Numbered from the stretch's first letter, positions 26,183 to 34,621 are shown. The stretch is 64,000 bases of DNA from JALZKA01 sp963721645 (GCA_963721645.1 CAVRJK010000002.1:1-64000), one strand, 5' to 3'. Notes: a model not told the origin generated them from the letters alone. Numbers and translations: made by a program.

Positions 26183-26934
26183 CGAAGAAGAAAACGTGAA
26201 CGAAGAAACCCCCGAGGCCGAGGCCGAGGAGACCCCTCAGGACACCCCTGCGGAGGAGCCTGCCGCCGAGGAAGCGCCTGCCGAGGAAGCTCCCGCGGAG
26301 GAAGCGCCTGCCGCCGAGGAAGCCCGCTGCCGAGGAAGCTCCCGCGGAGGAAGCGCCTGCTGCCGAGGAGGCTCCCGCGGAGGAAGAAACGCCTGCCGCC
26401 GAGGAGGCTCCCGCCGAGGAGGAAGCGCCCGCCGTCGAGGCTGCGACTCCCCCCGCTGCCAAGGAGCCGGCCGAGCCGGTGGAAACGCCTCACCCCAAGG
26501 AACTGCGCAAGCGCAAGCGTTCGACCCACACGGGCGAGTCGCGTCCCGAGCGCAGCTCGGAGGACCGTGCGACCGATCGCGTGGAGAGGCGTCGAGCCAA
26601 GGCATCTGCGCGTACCCGCCGCCGCTCCCAGGAGCGTGCAAAGCGGGGAGAGCCCGGTCAGGGCACGCCCCCGGCCGAGCGCACGGAAGGCGTTCGCAAG
26701 TCGCAGCTCGGAACCGTCGTTTCGGACAAGGCCGACAAGACGATCACCGTCCGCGTCGACATCGTCCGGCGCCACCGCCGCTACGAGAAGGTCGTTCGCC
26801 AGTCGGCGAACATCCACGCTCACGACGAGCAGAACGAGGCTTCTGCGGGCGACGTCGTCCGGGTCGTCGAGTCGCGTCCGCTGTCACGCCTCAAGCGCTG
26901 GCGCCTGGTCGAGGTAGTGGAGAAGGCCAGATGA
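26175..26934 (+). CDS. rpsQ: 30S ribosomal protein S17 with a very long N-terminal extension; +1 frame change inside
   Basis: The S17 core (~80 residues, 'RKSQLGTVVSDKADKTITVRVDIVRRHRRY' to 'WRLVEVVEKAR') lies at 26689-26934. It is preceded in the same frame by a basic stretch and an acidic EEAPAEEAPA repeat with no start codon before a GTG at 26479. The other part of the repeat is in the frame of a GTG at 26175 that overlaps the rpmC stop, beginning 'ADEEENVNEETPEAEAEET'. The frames meet at ~26321-26326 (GAAGCCCGCTGCC), one base too many. Removing one base gives 252 residues, against ~85 for normal S17. Internal initiation at 26479 is the alternative. S17 is essential, so an assembly error in the repeat is likely. 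Confidence 0.85.
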
Positions 26935-26976
26935 GCCTCCTCGCCCCACAGCACGCACGGAGGACACTGCAAACCT

Positions 26977-27035
26977 TCGGTGCGCGTCGTCCTCAGTCGC
27001 TCGCTTGCCATTCGGCAAGCCACGCTCCTTGCGTC
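26977..27035 (+). repeat. Copy C of the CTTG/CAAG hairpin intergenic repeat
   Basis: GCGTCGTCCTCAG, CGCTTGCC-ATTC-GGCAAGC (7-bp stem), then CTTGCGTCC, inside an unusual 157-base gap between rpsQ and rplN, genes that normally abut. Related to copies A and B. Confidence 0.5.
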
Positions 27036-27091
27036 CTCGCGCCCCTCGGTTTTCGCGCCCCCGTGCGCACTCTGGGACAAGGAGGCTCATC

Positions 27092-27460
27092 GTGATCCAG
27101 CAGGAGTCAAGACTGAGGGTCGCCGACAACTCGGGCGCCCGCGAGATCCTCTGCATCCGCGTCAAGGGCGGTCACCACCGCCGCTACGCGGGCGTGGGCG
27201 ACATCATCACGGCCACGGTGAAGACCGCGACGCCGCATGGCGGCGTGCGCAAGGGCGAGGTCGTCCAGGCCGTCGTCGTGCGGACCCGCAAGCAGCTCGG
27301 CCGCTCGGACGGCACCTACATCGCCTTCGACGAGAACGCTGCGGTCCTGCTTGACGCGCAGAACAACCCGCGCGGCACCCGCATCTTCGGCCCCGTCGCT
27401 CGCGAGCTCCGCGAGAAGAACTTCATGAAGATCGTCTCGCTTGCCCCGGAGGTGCTCTAG
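27092..27460 (+). CDS. rplN: 50S ribosomal protein L14
   Basis: 122 residues from GTG with AAGGAGG at 27079-27085, giving the family start 'IQQESRLRVADNSGAREILCIRVKGG'. 'RGTRIFGPVARELREKNFMKIVSLAPEVL' is the canonical end. L14 binds at the subunit interface and is the site of RsfS silencing. rplX starts at the next base. Confidence 0.96.
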   Translation: MIQQESRLRVADNSGAREILCIRVKGGHHRRYAGVGDIITATVKTATPHGGVRKGEVVQAVVVRTRKQLGRSDGTYIAFDENAAVLLDAQNNPRGTRIFGPVARELREKNFMKIVSLAPEVL

Positions 27461-27829
27461 ATGCCCAAGCGCCCCAGAAAGCCCGAGCCGAAGGGCAAGC
27501 AGATGCGGATCCGCTCCGACGACACCGTCCTGGTCACATCCGGCAAGGACAAGGGCAAAACCGGAAAGGTCCTGCGCACCGAACCGCAGCGCCGCCGGGT
27601 GTTCGTGGAGGGAATCAATATCGTGAAGAAGCACTCGCGACCGCGATCCGTCAAGGACACGCAGCGCGGTGACTCCGGCGGGATCCTCGAACAGGAGGGT
27701 CCAATCCACGTCTCCAACGTGATGCTCGTGGATCCGACCGACAACAAGCCCACCCGGGTCGGCGTGCGTCAGACCGACGACGGCAAGCGCCAGCGCTACG
27801 CAAAGCGCACCGGCAACTCCCTGGACTAG
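27461..27829 (+). CDS. rplX: 50S ribosomal protein L24
   Basis: 122 residues, ATG immediately after the rplN stop. The KOW motif 'DTVLVTSGKDKGKTGKVL' and 'VFVEGINIVKKHSRP' identify L24, an early assembly initiator. The first ~13 residues are a basic extension. Confidence 0.95.
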   Translation: MPKRPRKPEPKGKQMRIRSDDTVLVTSGKDKGKTGKVLRTEPQRRRVFVEGINIVKKHSRPRSVKDTQRGDSGGILEQEGPIHVSNVMLVDPTDNKPTRVGVRQTDDGKRQRYAKRTGNSLD

Positions 27830-27841
27830 ACAACGAGATTT

Positions 27842-28678
27842 ATGGAAGCTTCAACCGCGACACCTGAAAACGAGACCGACGCGCCTGCATCGCAGGCCGC
27901 GCCGCCGCCGCGCATGCGCGAGCGCTACGAGGCCGAGATCGTCGAAGCCCTGACCAAGCGCTTCGGCTACTCGAGCCGCATGCAGGTCCCGGGCCTCACG
28001 AAGATCACGCTCAACATGGGCGTGGGCGACGCAAAGCAGTCGACCCCTGTTCTGGAAGCCGCGACCGAGCAACTGGCGACGATCGCCGGGCAAGCGCCCA
28101 GCGTCCGCCGCGCGCGCAAGTCGATCGCGTCGTTCAAGCTTCGCGACGGCATGCCCGTCGGCGTGGCCGTCACCTTGCGCGGTGCCCGCATGTGGGAGTT
28201 CCTGGATCGGCTCATCTCGATCTCGATCCCGCGTATCCGCGACTTCCGCGGCCTCTCGGCCCGTGCCTTCGACGGCCGCGGCAACTACTCCATGGGAGTC
28301 CGCGAGCAGCTCATCTTCCCCGAGATCGATTACGACTCGGTCGACGAGACCCGTGGTCTCGACATCGCAATCACCACGACCGCCCAGACCGACGAGGAGG
28401 GCTTCGCCCTGCTTCTCGCTCTCGGCTTTCCGTTCTCGCAGGATGGTCGCCCCGGTGAGGTCGACAAGGCCGCCGAGGAAGAGGAAGAGCGCCGGCACGA
28501 GGAAGCGCGTCAGCGCGCCGAGGCCGAGCAGGCCGCGCTCGAGCAGCTCAAGGAAGAGAACCCCGAGGCTTACGAGAAGCCCGTCCGTGAGGACGAAGAG
28601 GGCGAAGACTCAGAAGGCGAGGGCGGCGGAGACGCAGAGGCCTCCGCGGACGATTCAAGCGAAGGGACGGACGAATAG
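27842..28678 (+). CDS. rplE: 50S ribosomal protein L5 with N- and C-terminal extensions
   Basis: 278 residues against ~180 usual. The core runs from ~25 to ~200 ('RYEAEIVEALTKRFGYSSRMQVPGLTKITLNMGVGDAK', 'MWEFLDRLISISIPRIRDFRGL', 'GNYSMGVREQLIFPEIDYD'). A 24-residue Thr/Ala/Pro extension precedes it and an ~80-residue, mostly Glu-rich tail follows (AEEEEERRHEEARQRAEAEQ, then EDSEGEGGGDAEASADDSSEGTDE). L5 binds 5S rRNA and the P-site tRNA elbow. Confidence 0.95.
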   Translation: MEASTATPENETDAPASQAAPPPRMRERYEAEIVEALTKRFGYSSRMQVPGLTKITLNMGVGDAKQSTPVLEAATEQLATIAGQAPSVRRARKSIASFKLRDGMPVGVAVTLRGARMWEFLDRLISISIPRIRDFRGLSARAFDGRGNYSMGVREQLIFPEIDYDSVDETRGLDIAITTTAQTDEEGFALLLALGFPFSQDGRPGEVDKAAEEEEERRHEEARQRAEAEQAALEQLKEENPEAYEKPVREDEEGEDSEGEGGGDAEASADDSSEGTDE

Positions 28679-28681
28679 GAC

Positions 28682-28867
28682 ATGGCTAAGACCTCGAAGA
28701 TCGTCAAGCAGGGCCGCGAGCCCAAGTACTCGACTCGCAAGAAGAACCGCTGCCGCCGTTGCGGGCGTTCCCGTGCCTACTACCGCAAGTTCGGCCTGTG
28801 TCGCATCTGCCTGCGCGACGCCGCGCACAAGGGCTACGTGCCCGGAATGACCAAGTCCAGCTGGTAA
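28682..28867 (+). CDS. rpsN: 30S ribosomal protein S14, zinc-binding type Z
   Basis: 61 residues, ATG. Two Cys-x2-Cys pairs (CRRCG and CRICL) bind zinc; 'YSTRKKNRCRRCGRSRAYYRKFGLCRICLR' is the short C+ form. It starts 3 bases after rplE. Confidence 0.97.
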   Translation: MAKTSKIVKQGREPKYSTRKKNRCRRCGRSRAYYRKFGLCRICLRDAAHKGYVPGMTKSSW

Positions 28868-28890
28868 CCCTTTCGTCAGGAACTTTCTAA

Positions 28891-29286
28891 ATGCTTACTG
28901 ATCCAATTTCCGACTATCTGACCCGCGTGCGCAATGCGCTGCGGGCCGAGCACCCCGACGTGGAGGTGCCGTCGTCGCGCCTGAAGAAGGAGATGACCCG
29001 CATCCTCAAGGAGCAGGGCTACATCTCGGACTTCGAGGTCGAGCCGACGCAGGTCGGAGAGGTCATCAAGATCCAGCTCCGCTACACGGACGGCCGCAAG
29101 CCCGTCATCACCGGCATCGAGCGCATCTCGCGTCCCGGCCGGCGTCGCTACGCGGACAAGACTCAGATCCCGCGCGTTATGGGCGGGATGGGGACGGCCA
29201 TCGTCTCGACGTCCGTTGGCGTCATGACGGGCCACGAGGCAAAGGCAAAGGGCGTCGGCGGCGAAGTCGTCGCTTACGTGTGGTGA
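28891..29286 (+). CDS. rpsH: 30S ribosomal protein S8
   Basis: 131 residues, ATG. 'TDPISDYLTRVRNALRAEH', 'KKEMTRILKEQGYI' and 'RISRPGRRRYADKTQIPRVMGGMGTAIVSTSVGVMT' match S8, which binds the central domain of 16S rRNA and in many bacteria represses the spc operon. Confidence 0.96.
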   Translation: MLTDPISDYLTRVRNALRAEHPDVEVPSSRLKKEMTRILKEQGYISDFEVEPTQVGEVIKIQLRYTDGRKPVITGIERISRPGRRRYADKTQIPRVMGGMGTAIVSTSVGVMTGHEAKAKGVGGEVVAYVW

Positions 29287-29344
29287 GTGGTCTGATGAGC
29301 GACGTAAGGCGAAACCAGGTTGTCCCGAGTGGAACGGATTTGAT

Positions 29345-29881
29345 GTGAGTCGCATTGGACGCATGCCCATCGAAGTGCCGGACGGCGTGACCGTCTCGGT
29401 TGACCCTGGCCTCGTTTCGGTCAAGGGCCCCAAGGGAGAGCTCACCACCGCCATCAGCCGTGACATGAAGATCACGGAGGGCGAGGGTGGCGCGCTGACG
29501 GTCGAGCGCCCGACCAACCGCGGCGAGCACCGTGCTCTCCATGGCCTGACCCGGAGCCTGGTCGCGAACATGGTCGAAGGCGTGACCGCGGGTTACGAGA
29601 AGCGCCTACAGCTCCAGGGCGTCGGCTATCGCGCCAACCTCCAGGGCAAGAACCTGAACCTGAGCGTCGGCTACTCGCACCCCGTGCTGATCGAGGCTCC
29701 CGACGGCATCGAGTACGAGACGCCCCAGCCGACCGAGATCATCATCCGCGGCATCGACAAGCAGCTCGTCGGGGAGATGGCAGCGCGCATCCGTCGCGTT
29801 CGCCCGCCGGAGCCCTACAAGGGCAAGGGCATCCGCTACGCCGGCGAGCAGGTTCGCCGCAAGGTCGGAAAGAGGGCTTAA
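29345..29881 (+). CDS. rplF: 50S ribosomal protein L6
   Basis: 178 residues from GTG, giving the family start 'SRIGRMPIEVPDGV'. 'VKGPKGEL', 'LQLQGVGYRANLQGKNLNLSVGYSHPV' and 'RIRRVRPPEPYKGKGIRYAGE' are L6 motifs. L6 lies under the GTPase centre. A 58-base spacer separates it from rpsH. Confidence 0.96.
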   Translation: MSRIGRMPIEVPDGVTVSVDPGLVSVKGPKGELTTAISRDMKITEGEGGALTVERPTNRGEHRALHGLTRSLVANMVEGVTAGYEKRLQLQGVGYRANLQGKNLNLSVGYSHPVLIEAPDGIEYETPQPTEIIIRGIDKQLVGEMAARIRRVRPPEPYKGKGIRYAGEQVRRKVGKRA

Positions 29882-29884
29882 GCA

Positions 29885-30238
29885 ATGGCAACCAAGACAA
29901 AGGGCCAGCAGCGCCTGCGCCGCCGCCGCCGTGTCCGCGCCAAGGTGCGCGGTACCGCCGAGCGCCCGCGTATCTCAGTTTTCCGCTCCAACCGGGGTGT
30001 CGCCGCGCAGCTCATCGACGACGACGCGGGCAAGACGCTCGCAGCCGTCTCGTGGACCGAGGACGAGCTCAAAAAGCTCGACCGCTCCGAGCAGGCGAAG
30101 AAGGCAGGCGAGGTTCTGGCCAAGCGTGCTGCCGACGCCGGCATCACGACCTGCGTGTTCGATCGTGGCGGTTATCGCTACCACGGACGCGTTGCCGCGC
30201 TCGCCGATGGCGCGCGCGAAGGCGGCCTGGAGTTCTAG
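29885..30238 (+). CDS. rplR: 50S ribosomal protein L18
   Basis: 117 residues, ATG. 'RRRRVRAKVRGTAERPRISVFRSN' and 'FDRGGYRYHGRVAALADGAREGGLEF' are L18 signatures; it binds 5S rRNA. Confidence 0.95.
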   Translation: MATKTKGQQRLRRRRRVRAKVRGTAERPRISVFRSNRGVAAQLIDDDAGKTLAAVSWTEDELKKLDRSEQAKKAGEVLAKRAADAGITTCVFDRGGYRYHGRVAALADGAREGGLEF

Positions 30239-30272
30239 TGGCGCACTTGACCCCTCTACCCTCCTTGACCCG

Positions 30273-30977
30273 ATGAGCCGAGACCGCGAATACAAGACCG
30301 TGAGCCCGCAGGGGCTCGATCTTCAGGAACGAGTGATCGAGATCAACCGCGTTGCCAAGGTCGTCAAGGGCGGCCGGCGGTTCTCCTTCACCGCTCTGGT
30401 TGCAGTCGGCGACGAGCGCTCGGTGGTCGGGATCGGCTACGGCAAGGCACGCGAGGTGCCCCTGGCAATCCAGAAGGCCGTCGAGAACGCTCGCAAGGAC
30501 CTGATTGAGGTACCGATGTACGGCCAGACGATCCCCCACAAGATCGTCGGCCGCTACGGCGCCGGCCACGTAGTCCTTCGCCCGGCCAGCCCCGGTACCG
30601 GCGTCATCGCCGGCGGCGGTGTTCGCGCCGTTCTCGAGCTGGCCGGTATCCGCGACGTGCTTTCCAAGTCGCTCGGCACGCAGAACCCGATCAACCTCGT
30701 GAAGGCCACGATGGACGGCATCCATCAGTTGCGCCGCCCCCAGGACGTCGCCAAGCTTCGCGGCCTCACCGTGAATCAGGTGCTCGGTCTCGACAAGATG
30801 GCCGAAGCGAAGAAGCTGAACGAAGGCGAGAGCGCGGATGACGTGGACGTCACCCCGACTCCGGTTGGTGTGGCAGTCGCAGCGTCCGAGGAGGGGTCTG
30901 ACCCCTCCTCCGCGGACGATTCGGCTTCCCCTGGCAGCGGTGAGGGGTCTGACCCCACGGTTGAGACCGATGCCTGA
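30273..30977 (+). CDS. rpsE: 30S ribosomal protein S5 with a tail built partly from palindromic elements
   Basis: 234 residues from ATG 'SRDREYKTVSPQGLDLQERVIEINRV'; the frame is open upstream within rplR but this is the family start. 'GGRRFSFTALVAVGD' (double-stranded RNA-binding domain) and 'GTGVIAGGGVRAVLELAGIRDVLSKSLGT' identify S5, which acts in decoding fidelity and as part of the mRNA helicase. The last ~55 residues are an acidic/Ser-rich extension; two copies of the AGGGGTCTGACCCC element inside it encode EEGSDPSS and GEGSDPTV. It overlaps rpmD by 8 bases. Confidence 0.95.
   Translation: MSRDREYKTVSPQGLDLQERVIEINRVAKVVKGGRRFSFTALVAVGDERSVVGIGYGKAREVPLAIQKAVENARKDLIEVPMYGQTIPHKIVGRYGAGHVVLRPASPGTGVIAGGGVRAVLELAGIRDVLSKSLGTQNPINLVKATMDGIHQLRRPQDVAKLRGLTVNQVLGLDKMAEAKKLNEGESADDVDVTPTPVGVAVAASEEGSDPSSADDSASPGSGEGSDPTVETDA
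30892..30957 (+). repeat. Two AGGGGTCTGACCCCT elements inside rpsE
   Basis: 30892-30906 is AGGGGTCTGACCCCT and 30943-30957 is AGGGGTCTGACCCCA. Both lie in the S5 tail in the same orientation and reading frame, encoding Gly-Ser-Asp-Pro. Confidence 0.9.
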
Positions 30978-31224
30978 AGTCCACTTGAAGCAGGTCCGCT
31001 CGCCGATCGGCTCGGACGCCAAACAACTCGCGACGCTTCGCACGCTGAAGCTTGGCCGCATCGGCCGTGAGTCAAAGCTCGAGGACACGCCGCAGTTCCG
31101 CGGTGCCTTCGCGAAGGTCGAACATCTCGTCGAGTTGGTTGACGAGGGGTCTGACGCCAAAAGCAAGCCCACATCTCAGGCTGCCTCGGACAAGGGGTCT
31201 GACCCCTCAGAAGGATCCAAGTAG
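30970..31224 (+). CDS. rpmD: 50S ribosomal protein L30 with an element-derived tail
   Basis: 84 residues from an ATG overlapping the rpsE stop by 8 bases; typical L30 has ~60. 'LKQVRSPIGSDAKQLATLRTLKLGRIGRESKLEDTPQFRGAFAKVEHLVEL' is the L30 core. The final ~28 residues (DEGSDAKS...DKGSDPSEGSK) contain two more copies of the palindromic element. The stop overlaps the rplO GTG by one base. Confidence 0.94.
   Translation: MPEVHLKQVRSPIGSDAKQLATLRTLKLGRIGRESKLEDTPQFRGAFAKVEHLVELVDEGSDAKSKPTSQAASDKGSDPSEGSK
31145..31207 (+). repeat. Two AGGGGTCTGACCCCT-type elements inside rpmD
   Basis: 31145-31159 is AGGGGTCTGACGCCA (one arm altered) and 31193-31207 is AGGGGTCTGACCCCT. Both encode Gly-Ser-Asp in frame in the L30 tail. 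Confidence 0.88.
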
Positions 31225-31718
31225 TGCCCCGCCTCGACCCTGAAGAGATCGGCCTCGACACGATCCGCCCCAAGGCGGGATCGCGCCATGCGCGCAAACG
31301 CCTCGGTCGCGGCAAGGGCTCCGGCCAGGGCAAGACCGCGGGCCGCGGCCACAAGGGTGCCGGCTCTCGCGCGGGCGCCAAGCGCCGCGTCGGCTACGAA
31401 GGCGGGCAGAACCCGATTCACATGCGTACGCGAAAGCTGAAGGGCCCGACCAAGAAGATGTCGATGCCCTTCGAGCCGTTTCGCACTCACACCCAGCCGG
31501 TGAACGTTTCCGATCTTGAAGGACGCTTCGAAAAGGACGCAGAGGTCACCCCGGACACGCTCCGCGCGGCCGGCCTCGCCAAGCGCCGCCACCCGGTGAA
31601 GGTGCTCGGTCGCGGCGATATCTCGACGAAGCTCACGGTCCGCGCGCACGCCTTCTCGGCGTCGGCTCGCGAGAAGATCGAGGGTGCCGGCGGCACCTGC
31701 GAGATCATCGAGGGCTAG
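31224..31718 (+). CDS. rplO: 50S ribosomal protein L15
   Basis: 164 residues from GTG in a one-base overlap with rpmD. 'RHARKRLGRGKGSGQGKTAGRGHKGAGSRAG' and 'GRGDISTKLTVRAHAFSASAREKIEGAGG' are L15 hallmarks; a late 50S assembly protein. secY follows after 6 bases. Confidence 0.96.
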   Translation: MPRLDPEEIGLDTIRPKAGSRHARKRLGRGKGSGQGKTAGRGHKGAGSRAGAKRRVGYEGGQNPIHMRTRKLKGPTKKMSMPFEPFRTHTQPVNVSDLEGRFEKDAEVTPDTLRAAGLAKRRHPVKVLGRGDISTKLTVRAHAFSASAREKIEGAGGTCEIIEG

Positions 31719-31724
31719 CCCTCA

Positions 31725-33005
31725 GTGCTCCAGACGATCCTCAACGCGTTCAGCGTTCCGGACATCCGGAGGAAGCTGGCGTTCACCGCGGCGATGCTGC
31801 TGCTCTACAGGCTCGGCGCCTATATCCCTGCGCCGGGCGTTGACGCTTCAGCCCTCGAGGGTCTGCAGGAGAACTTTGCCGACGGCAACATCCTCGGCTT
31901 CCTCAACCTCTTCTCGGGTGGGTCGCTCCAGCGCCTGTCGCTGTTTGCCCTGGGGATCATGCCCTACATCACCGCGTCGATCATCCTGCAGCTACTCACG
32001 GTGGTCGTGCCGGCCCTCGAGCGTCTCTCCAAGGAGGGCGAGGTCGGCCAGCAGAAGATCACCCAGTACACCCGCTACCTGACCGTCGGCCTCGCGGCCG
32101 CCCAGTCCGTCGGCTACGTCTTCCTCTTCAACTCCTCCGGCTTCGGCGGCACCGACGTGATCGATGGCGCCTTGAACTTCGGCAACATCATGCTGATCGT
32201 GATCTCGCTGACCGCCGGCGCCACCCTTCTCATGTGGCTGGGTGAGCTCATCACCCAGCGCGGCATCGGGAACGGAATCTCCCTCATGATCTTCGCCTCG
32301 ATCGCCGCCTCCATCCCCGGCGGAATCCAGGCCTGGTGGACCAACTCGGATCAGGTCTTCGTCGTGATGATGCCCTTCGTAGCGCTCGCCGTGATCGTCG
32401 GCATCGTCTACGTGCAGGAGGGCCAGCGGCGGATCCCGGTGCAGTACGCCAAGCGCGTCGTCGGGCGCCGGATGACGACCGGCGGCTCGACCTACCTGCC
32501 GCTTCGCGTCAACATGGCAGGCGTCATCCCGGTCATCTTCGCCGCCTCGATCATGGCTTTCCCCCCAACGGTCGGGCAGCTGCTCGGCGGGTCCGCGGAC
32601 AACTTCTGGACCGACTTCGCCAACTTCTTCAACCCGAACGGGTGGGCCTACGTGGTCGGCGAGGTCTTCTTCATCATCATCTTCACGTACTTCTACACCG
32701 CGGTCACCTTCAACCCGGTCGACCAGGCGGACAACCTGAAGAAGTACGGCGGCTTCATCCCGGGAGTGAGGCCAGGGCGACCCACAGCCGAATACCTGGA
32801 CAGGATCCTTTCCAGGCTCACCTTCCCGGGCGCCCTTTACCTGGGCGCGATCGCGGCGCTGCCGACGATCCTGATCTCCCAGACTTCCGCCAACTTCTTC
32901 TTCGGAGGCACCTCGATCCTGATCGTGGTCGGCGTAGCGCTGGATACCGTGAAACAGCTCGAGGCCCAGCTCATGATGCGTAATTACGAGGGCTTCCTCA
33001 AGTAG
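31725..33005 (+). CDS. secY: Preprotein translocase subunit SecY
   Basis: 426 residues from GTG. About ten membrane segments; 'YRLGAYIPAPGVD' (TM1/plug region), 'GIMPYITASIILQLL', 'GIGNGISLMIFASIAASIPG' and 'FNPVDQADNLKKYGGFIPGVRPGRPTAEYL' (cytosolic loops that contact SecA and ribosome) are conserved. It forms the channel with SecE (2343-2870). Last gene of the spc block before adk. Confidence 0.97.
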   Translation: MLQTILNAFSVPDIRRKLAFTAAMLLLYRLGAYIPAPGVDASALEGLQENFADGNILGFLNLFSGGSLQRLSLFALGIMPYITASIILQLLTVVVPALERLSKEGEVGQQKITQYTRYLTVGLAAAQSVGYVFLFNSSGFGGTDVIDGALNFGNIMLIVISLTAGATLLMWLGELITQRGIGNGISLMIFASIAASIPGGIQAWWTNSDQVFVVMMPFVALAVIVGIVYVQEGQRRIPVQYAKRVVGRRMTTGGSTYLPLRVNMAGVIPVIFAASIMAFPPTVGQLLGGSADNFWTDFANFFNPNGWAYVVGEVFFIIIFTYFYTAVTFNPVDQADNLKKYGGFIPGVRPGRPTAEYLDRILSRLTFPGALYLGAIAALPTILISQTSANFFFGGTSILIVVGVALDTVKQLEAQLMMRNYEGFLK

Positions 33006-33119
33006 GAGTCGTTTCGCGGGGCGGGCGGCGCAACGCAACGCGCCACTTTGACCGCCTACGCGCCGCGTTCAGCCGGAGCCTGATGCCCGCGGAGCGCCCG
33101 GTGGCCCCTCTCCTCCGGC

Positions 33120-33125
33120 TAGGCT
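33120..33125 (+). promoter_or_regulatory. Possible -10 box (TAGGCT) for adk-map
   Basis: TAGGCT ends 10 bases before the adk ATG, in a 130-base gap after secY that holds no other feature. It would give a nearly leaderless transcript. Confidence 0.4.
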
Positions 33126-33135
33126 CTCTCGCCTC

Positions 33136-33807
33136 ATGTCTCAGCTAAATCTTGTACTTCTCGGCCCGCCTGGATCAGGTAAGGGCACACAGGGCGAACG
33201 GCTTCAGGAAGACCTCGAGCTCCCCTACTACGCGACAGGCGACATCCTGCGCGCCGCGGTTCGCGAGGAGACCGAGATCGGCAAGGAGGCCAAGTCCTTC
33301 ATGGACAAGGGCGACCTGGTGCCCGACGAGGTGATCATCGGCGTGATCGCCGAGCGGATCGATTCGCACGAGGCCGAGGACGGCTTCATCCTCGACGGCT
33401 TTCCGCGCACGGTCGGCCAGGCCGAGGCGCTCTTGAAGAAGCTCGAAGAGCTCCGCACCCGCCTTACCGCAGCGATCCTGATCGCGGTGCCCGACGAAGA
33501 GGTCGTCCGCAGGCTCGGAGGCCGGCGCACCTGTTCCAACGGCCACATCTTCCACGTCGAGTTCGACCCCCCCGAGGAGGAGGGCAAGTGCGACGTCTGC
33601 GGCGAGGAGCTCCGCGTCCGCGACGACGACAAGCCGGACGTGATCAAGCACCGGCTCACCCAGTACCGCGAGAAGACCGAGCCCCTGGTGGAGTGGTTCG
33701 ACGAGCGCGGCCTGCTGGAGCGCGTCGAGGCCGACGCCCCGCCCGACGACGTCTACGAGGACATCCGCGCCCTCATGGCCACTCTGCGGATGGAAGAAGA
33801 GGCCTAG
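33136..33807 (+). CDS. adk: Adenylate kinase with zinc-binding-like LID
   Basis: 223 residues, ATG. P-loop 'LLGPPGSGKGTQ', NMP-binding 'ATGDILRAAV', 'DGFPRTVGQAEAL' are clear. The LID (about 126-165) has Cys-x3-His ... Cys-x2-Cys (CSNGH and CDVC), consistent with a structural zinc as in Gram-positive enzymes, with His in the second position. It catalyses ATP + AMP to 2 ADP. Placement after secY is the usual one. Confidence 0.95.
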   Translation: MSQLNLVLLGPPGSGKGTQGERLQEDLELPYYATGDILRAAVREETEIGKEAKSFMDKGDLVPDEVIIGVIAERIDSHEAEDGFILDGFPRTVGQAEALLKKLEELRTRLTAAILIAVPDEEVVRRLGGRRTCSNGHIFHVEFDPPEEEGKCDVCGEELRVRDDDKPDVIKHRLTQYREKTEPLVEWFDERGLLERVEADAPPDDVYEDIRALMATLRMEEEA

Positions 33808-33816
33808 GCGGCAGCC

Positions 33817-34584
33817 ATGTACAAGGGCGGCATCATCCTCAAGACCCCCGCGCAGATCGAGGCGATGGCGACGGCCGGCGAGATCCACTCCAAGTGCTTG
33901 AAGATGCTGATCGGCAAGTGCCGCGCGGGCGTGACCACTGCCGAGCTCGACGAGGCCGCCGAGCGCTACATCCTCTCTCAGGGAGCAACGCCGACCTTCA
34001 AGGGGTACCGCGGCTTTCCCGGCTCCATCTGTGCATCTCCCAACGCGATGGTGGTCCACGGGATTCCCGACGCGTACGCGCTCCGGCGCGGGGACGTTCT
34101 CTCGATCGACGTGGGGGTGACCAAGGACGGCTGGGTAGCCGACGGCGCCGTCACCGTGCCGATCGGTGAGGTCTCGGACGAGGCAACCCGCCTTCTGGCC
34201 ACTACCGACGCGTCACTTCATGCCGGGGTCGCGGCCGCCCAGCCCGGCGGTCGCCTGGGTGACGTGTCGAGCGCCGTTCAAAAGACGATCGAGGCCGAGG
34301 GCTTCAGCGTCATCCGGAGCCTGGTCGGCCACGGCGTCGGACGTGACATGCACGAGGACCCCCAGGTGCCCAACTTCGGCACCGCCGGGCGCGGCCCCGA
34401 GCTCGAGCCGGGAATGGTCTTCGCGCTCGAACCGATGACTGCCGCGGGTTCTCGAGAGGTGGTCACCGGGGGCGACGGCTGGGCCGTCTACTCGGCGGAC
34501 GACTCGCTCACCGCCCACTTCGAGTTCACGATCGCCGTGACCGAGGACGGCCCGCGGATCCTCACCCCCTGGCACGAGGCCTAG
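33817..34584 (+). CDS. map: Methionine aminopeptidase type I
   Basis: 255 residues, ATG. The metal ligands of the pita-bread fold appear as 'DVGVTKDGWVADGA' (two Asp), 'GHGVGRDMHEDP' (His), 'ALEPM' (Glu) and 'HFEFTIAVTEDGPRILT' (Glu). It removes N-terminal Met from nascent chains. It follows adk by 9 bases. infA, expected next in actinobacteria, is absent. Confidence 0.95.
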   Translation: MYKGGIILKTPAQIEAMATAGEIHSKCLKMLIGKCRAGVTTAELDEAAERYILSQGATPTFKGYRGFPGSICASPNAMVVHGIPDAYALRRGDVLSIDVGVTKDGWVADGAVTVPIGEVSDEATRLLATTDASLHAGVAAAQPGGRLGDVSSAVQKTIEAEGFSVIRSLVGHGVGRDMHEDPQVPNFGTAGRGPELEPGMVFALEPMTAAGSREVVTGGDGWAVYSADDSLTAHFEFTIAVTEDGPRILTPWHEA

Positions 34585-34621
34585 GCGTCCGCCGCCGCGG
34601 CAATCAGGCACGGAGCGCTGC

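Noticed and set aside
26326..27095. Continuation of the 26175 frame to 27095 as one long protein
   Set aside because: Beyond 26326 the frame gives Arg/Gly/Cys-rich out-of-frame reading while S17 lies in the neighbouring frame.
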